Positions 62,398 through 64,000 of a stretch of DNA of 64,000 nt are shown here, piece after piece. Source of the DNA: Jacaranda mimosifolia (taxonomy: Eukaryota > Streptophyta > Magnoliopsida > Lamiales > Bignoniaceae); contig CM032117.1 in the NCBI GenBank assembly GCA_018894105.1, positions 39,350,501 to 39,414,500 of the forward strand, given 5' to 3'. Made by a program: the position numbers and the translations under genes. The notes under the pieces are model-generated. The model saw nothing but the letters and a program-made list of their open reading frames with translations, did no database searches and had not been told where the DNA came from. Position 1 is the first letter of the stretch, and each line of letters starts with the position of its first letter.

Positions 62398-62449
62398 AAC
62401 ACACACACACACACACACACAGTTCTCTCTCTCTCTCTCTCTCTCTCTC
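62398..62449 (-). promoter_or_regulatory. (GT)n and (GA)n tract beside the TATA box, possible GAGA element
   Basis: On the - strand the promoter reads a run of about 26 bases of GA, then AACT, then about 20 bases of GT, then the TATA box. GA repeats in plant promoters are bound by BASIC PENTACYSTEINE (BPC/BBR) proteins, which recruit repressive chromatin complexes at developmental genes. The location fits that role; binding itself is inference. Confidence 0.5.
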
Positions 62450-62526
62450 GATTTTGTTGGTCATAAATGGGGTGCCTTAGAGTTCAAGGGCAGACAAGAC
62501 ACTGATCCCAAAAACCTCTATGATTT

Positions 62527-62667
62527 GAGCAAGTGATGATATATAGATATATACCAAGCTAGGATTGATGAGGGGTACAATTGTCCTTCAACTTAAGAGC
62601 AAGTGATGATATATAGATATATACCAAGTTAGGGTTGATGAGGGGTACAATTGTCCTTCAACTTAAG
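62527..62667. repeat. 70-bp tandem duplication upstream of the BBM-like gene
   Basis: GAGCAAGTGATGATATATAG...GTCCTTCAACTTAA occurs at 62527 and again at 62597, differing at about two positions (AAGCTAGGATT versus AAGTTAGGGTT). It lies about 130-270 bases upstream of the TATA box, within the likely proximal promoter. Confidence 0.9.
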
Positions 62668-64000
62668 AAGTAAGTTGGCAACATCCACGTAGCTAGCAAC
62701 ATTAACAGTGAAATTCATTTTCACACACTTGCATAATTTTCAAGAAACACTCGATATTAGTAAATATCCTTCATATAGTAACAAGAATTTGATAAACATA
62801 TCTACTAGAATTTTTAGTATGAATGCACAACTATACCCTAGCTTACCCTATTTAAATTCGCTCCGAAAGCACCATCTTTTTTTTTTTTTTTATATATGTG
62901 GGTCTATATATATATTTTAATAATTTATAAAATATAAATATATACTGATAATGATTAAATTGATCTGGGAAAAAGATTCACCGTATGATGTCAAAATAAT
63001 ACTTAAATACAAACAAATCTATAGTACGTAGAATTAACAAGTAATTTTTTTTAATTATTAATTAAAAACTAAAAACATATTATGGATGTAAGTATAGTTG
63101 AGAATTAAATGATGTGAATCCAAAAATAGGCAAGTATATAGGTAGCATCCAAGTATATATCCAAGTTGAGCATATCTAGATGATGGTTATTAAATAGTAT
63201 TTTTAGGGCACACACATGGGGTTCTAACCTAAGGCCATGTGGTTCCGTAATCTTAAAACCATATATCCTTTGAACGTTCAAAGATTCCCTAGATTCTCTT
63301 AAGCTTTTACAATTATATTAAACCCTTTGTGTGTGTGCCAAATTGCCAATAGTTATAAGATCACACAAGACTTCAAGTACTTTTTGTCCCTCCGAGAAGC
63401 CTTATGACTAGTGGGTAGTGGCACTCTTATTCACACATGATGAAATATTTTGCAAATTATAAAGGTGCATAAGCTAGGAATGCATTGTTTTTTATTGAAA
63501 GGTTGCTTCATCTAGAGATTAAACTTTTTCAGTGATAATTGCCATATATAGAATAATTAAGTAATATCTTGCGATATTAGTGAGGTTAATTTGATTTGCA
63601 TGTAAGAAAAGATGTGTTTTAAGATATTACATAATTATTAGCATTATTTAAGATTTTTCTTTGTCCTTTCTCCAATGACATCGTTATTTCACCGCAAAAG
63701 AATATGATATTAATTAGTGATAAAAATATAAAATAATAATGTGAAAACTATCATTGACTATGTATTAGGTGGTACTTTTTAAGTAATAATAAATTTATTT
63801 TATTTTAATATGCCTCAACAGTAACAAAAATTACTGCTGTTGTTATAATTTATGACAGTTATATTATCACTAGGTTGCCATTACAAATCAGCTATCACTA
63901 ATTCTCTATAGTGACAATTTAAACATTATTTTTATAGTCAACTAAACATATATTGTTATCTTTTTCTAGTAGTTTTATTTATCTTTTGAGCTGTTGTATC
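62668..64000. other. Upstream flank of the BBM-like gene, nothing firm
   Basis: AT-rich, with no gene recognised. A poly-T run is at about 62878-62892. The last 250 bases contain TTTTTCTAGTAG (63961-63972) preceded by short GTGACA/TGTCAC-like words; this could be the end of a CACTA-type element running out of the window, but its partner end was not found. Confidence 0.4.

Noticed and set aside
63760..64000. Possible CACTA element end (CTACTAGAAAAA on the - strand)
   Set aside because: No partner end or TSD is visible in the window; kept only as a remark in the flank entry.

Overview
This is a stretch of nuclear DNA from a flowering plant, almost certainly a eudicot. The evidence is AT-rich intergenic sequence, many-exon genes with GT-AG introns, two clearly plant proteins, and dense nested plant transposons. 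I cannot name the species.

Two genes look intact. On the + strand, 21449-29539, fifteen exons encode a 593-residue ARIADNE-type RING-between-RING ubiquitin ligase of the Arabidopsis ARI7/ARI8 type. On the - strand, 62138-56678, nine exons (one of only 9 bases) encode a 554-residue AINTEGUMENTA-like/PLETHORA transcription factor with two AP2 domains, most like BABY BOOM. I assembled both by hand, checking splice sites and phase; both reading frames close exactly. Their functions are unrelated and nothing suggests co-regulation.

The rest is mostly layered mobile DNA. Positions 1-720 hold a decayed HARBI1-type transposase running off the left edge. About 2820-6386 is a copia-type LTR relic holding a terminal-inverted-repeat element (3499-4829, itself holding a hAT-like element at 3921-4615) and a Tourist-like MITE (4887-5172). 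7425-20832 is a 13.4 kb non-coding LTR retrotransposon (LARD-like, reading leftward). One of its LTRs is split by a hAT element (7482-8622), its interior by a CACTA element that carries a tRNA-derived SINE (12428-13633), and its other LTR by a Tourist-like MITE (19588-20072). 30809-31585 is another hAT-like element.

32077-51895 is one 19.8 kb Ty1/copia retrotransposon, also reading leftward, with decayed gag-pol. It is split by a 9.5 kb PIF/Harbinger element (39113-48627) with two SANT/trihelix-like frames, a GRF zinc-finger frame and a broken DDE transposase. Inside the BBM-like gene, the intron interrupting the first AP2 domain has filled with about 102-bp tandem repeats and a 1.2 kb Mutator-like element.

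No rRNA, functional tRNA, CRISPR or prokaryote-type operon was seen. The most unusual points are the Harbinger element's gene content, the repeat-expanded intron whose unit copies the intron's own start, and an arginine at a normally invariant glycine of the first AP2 domain.
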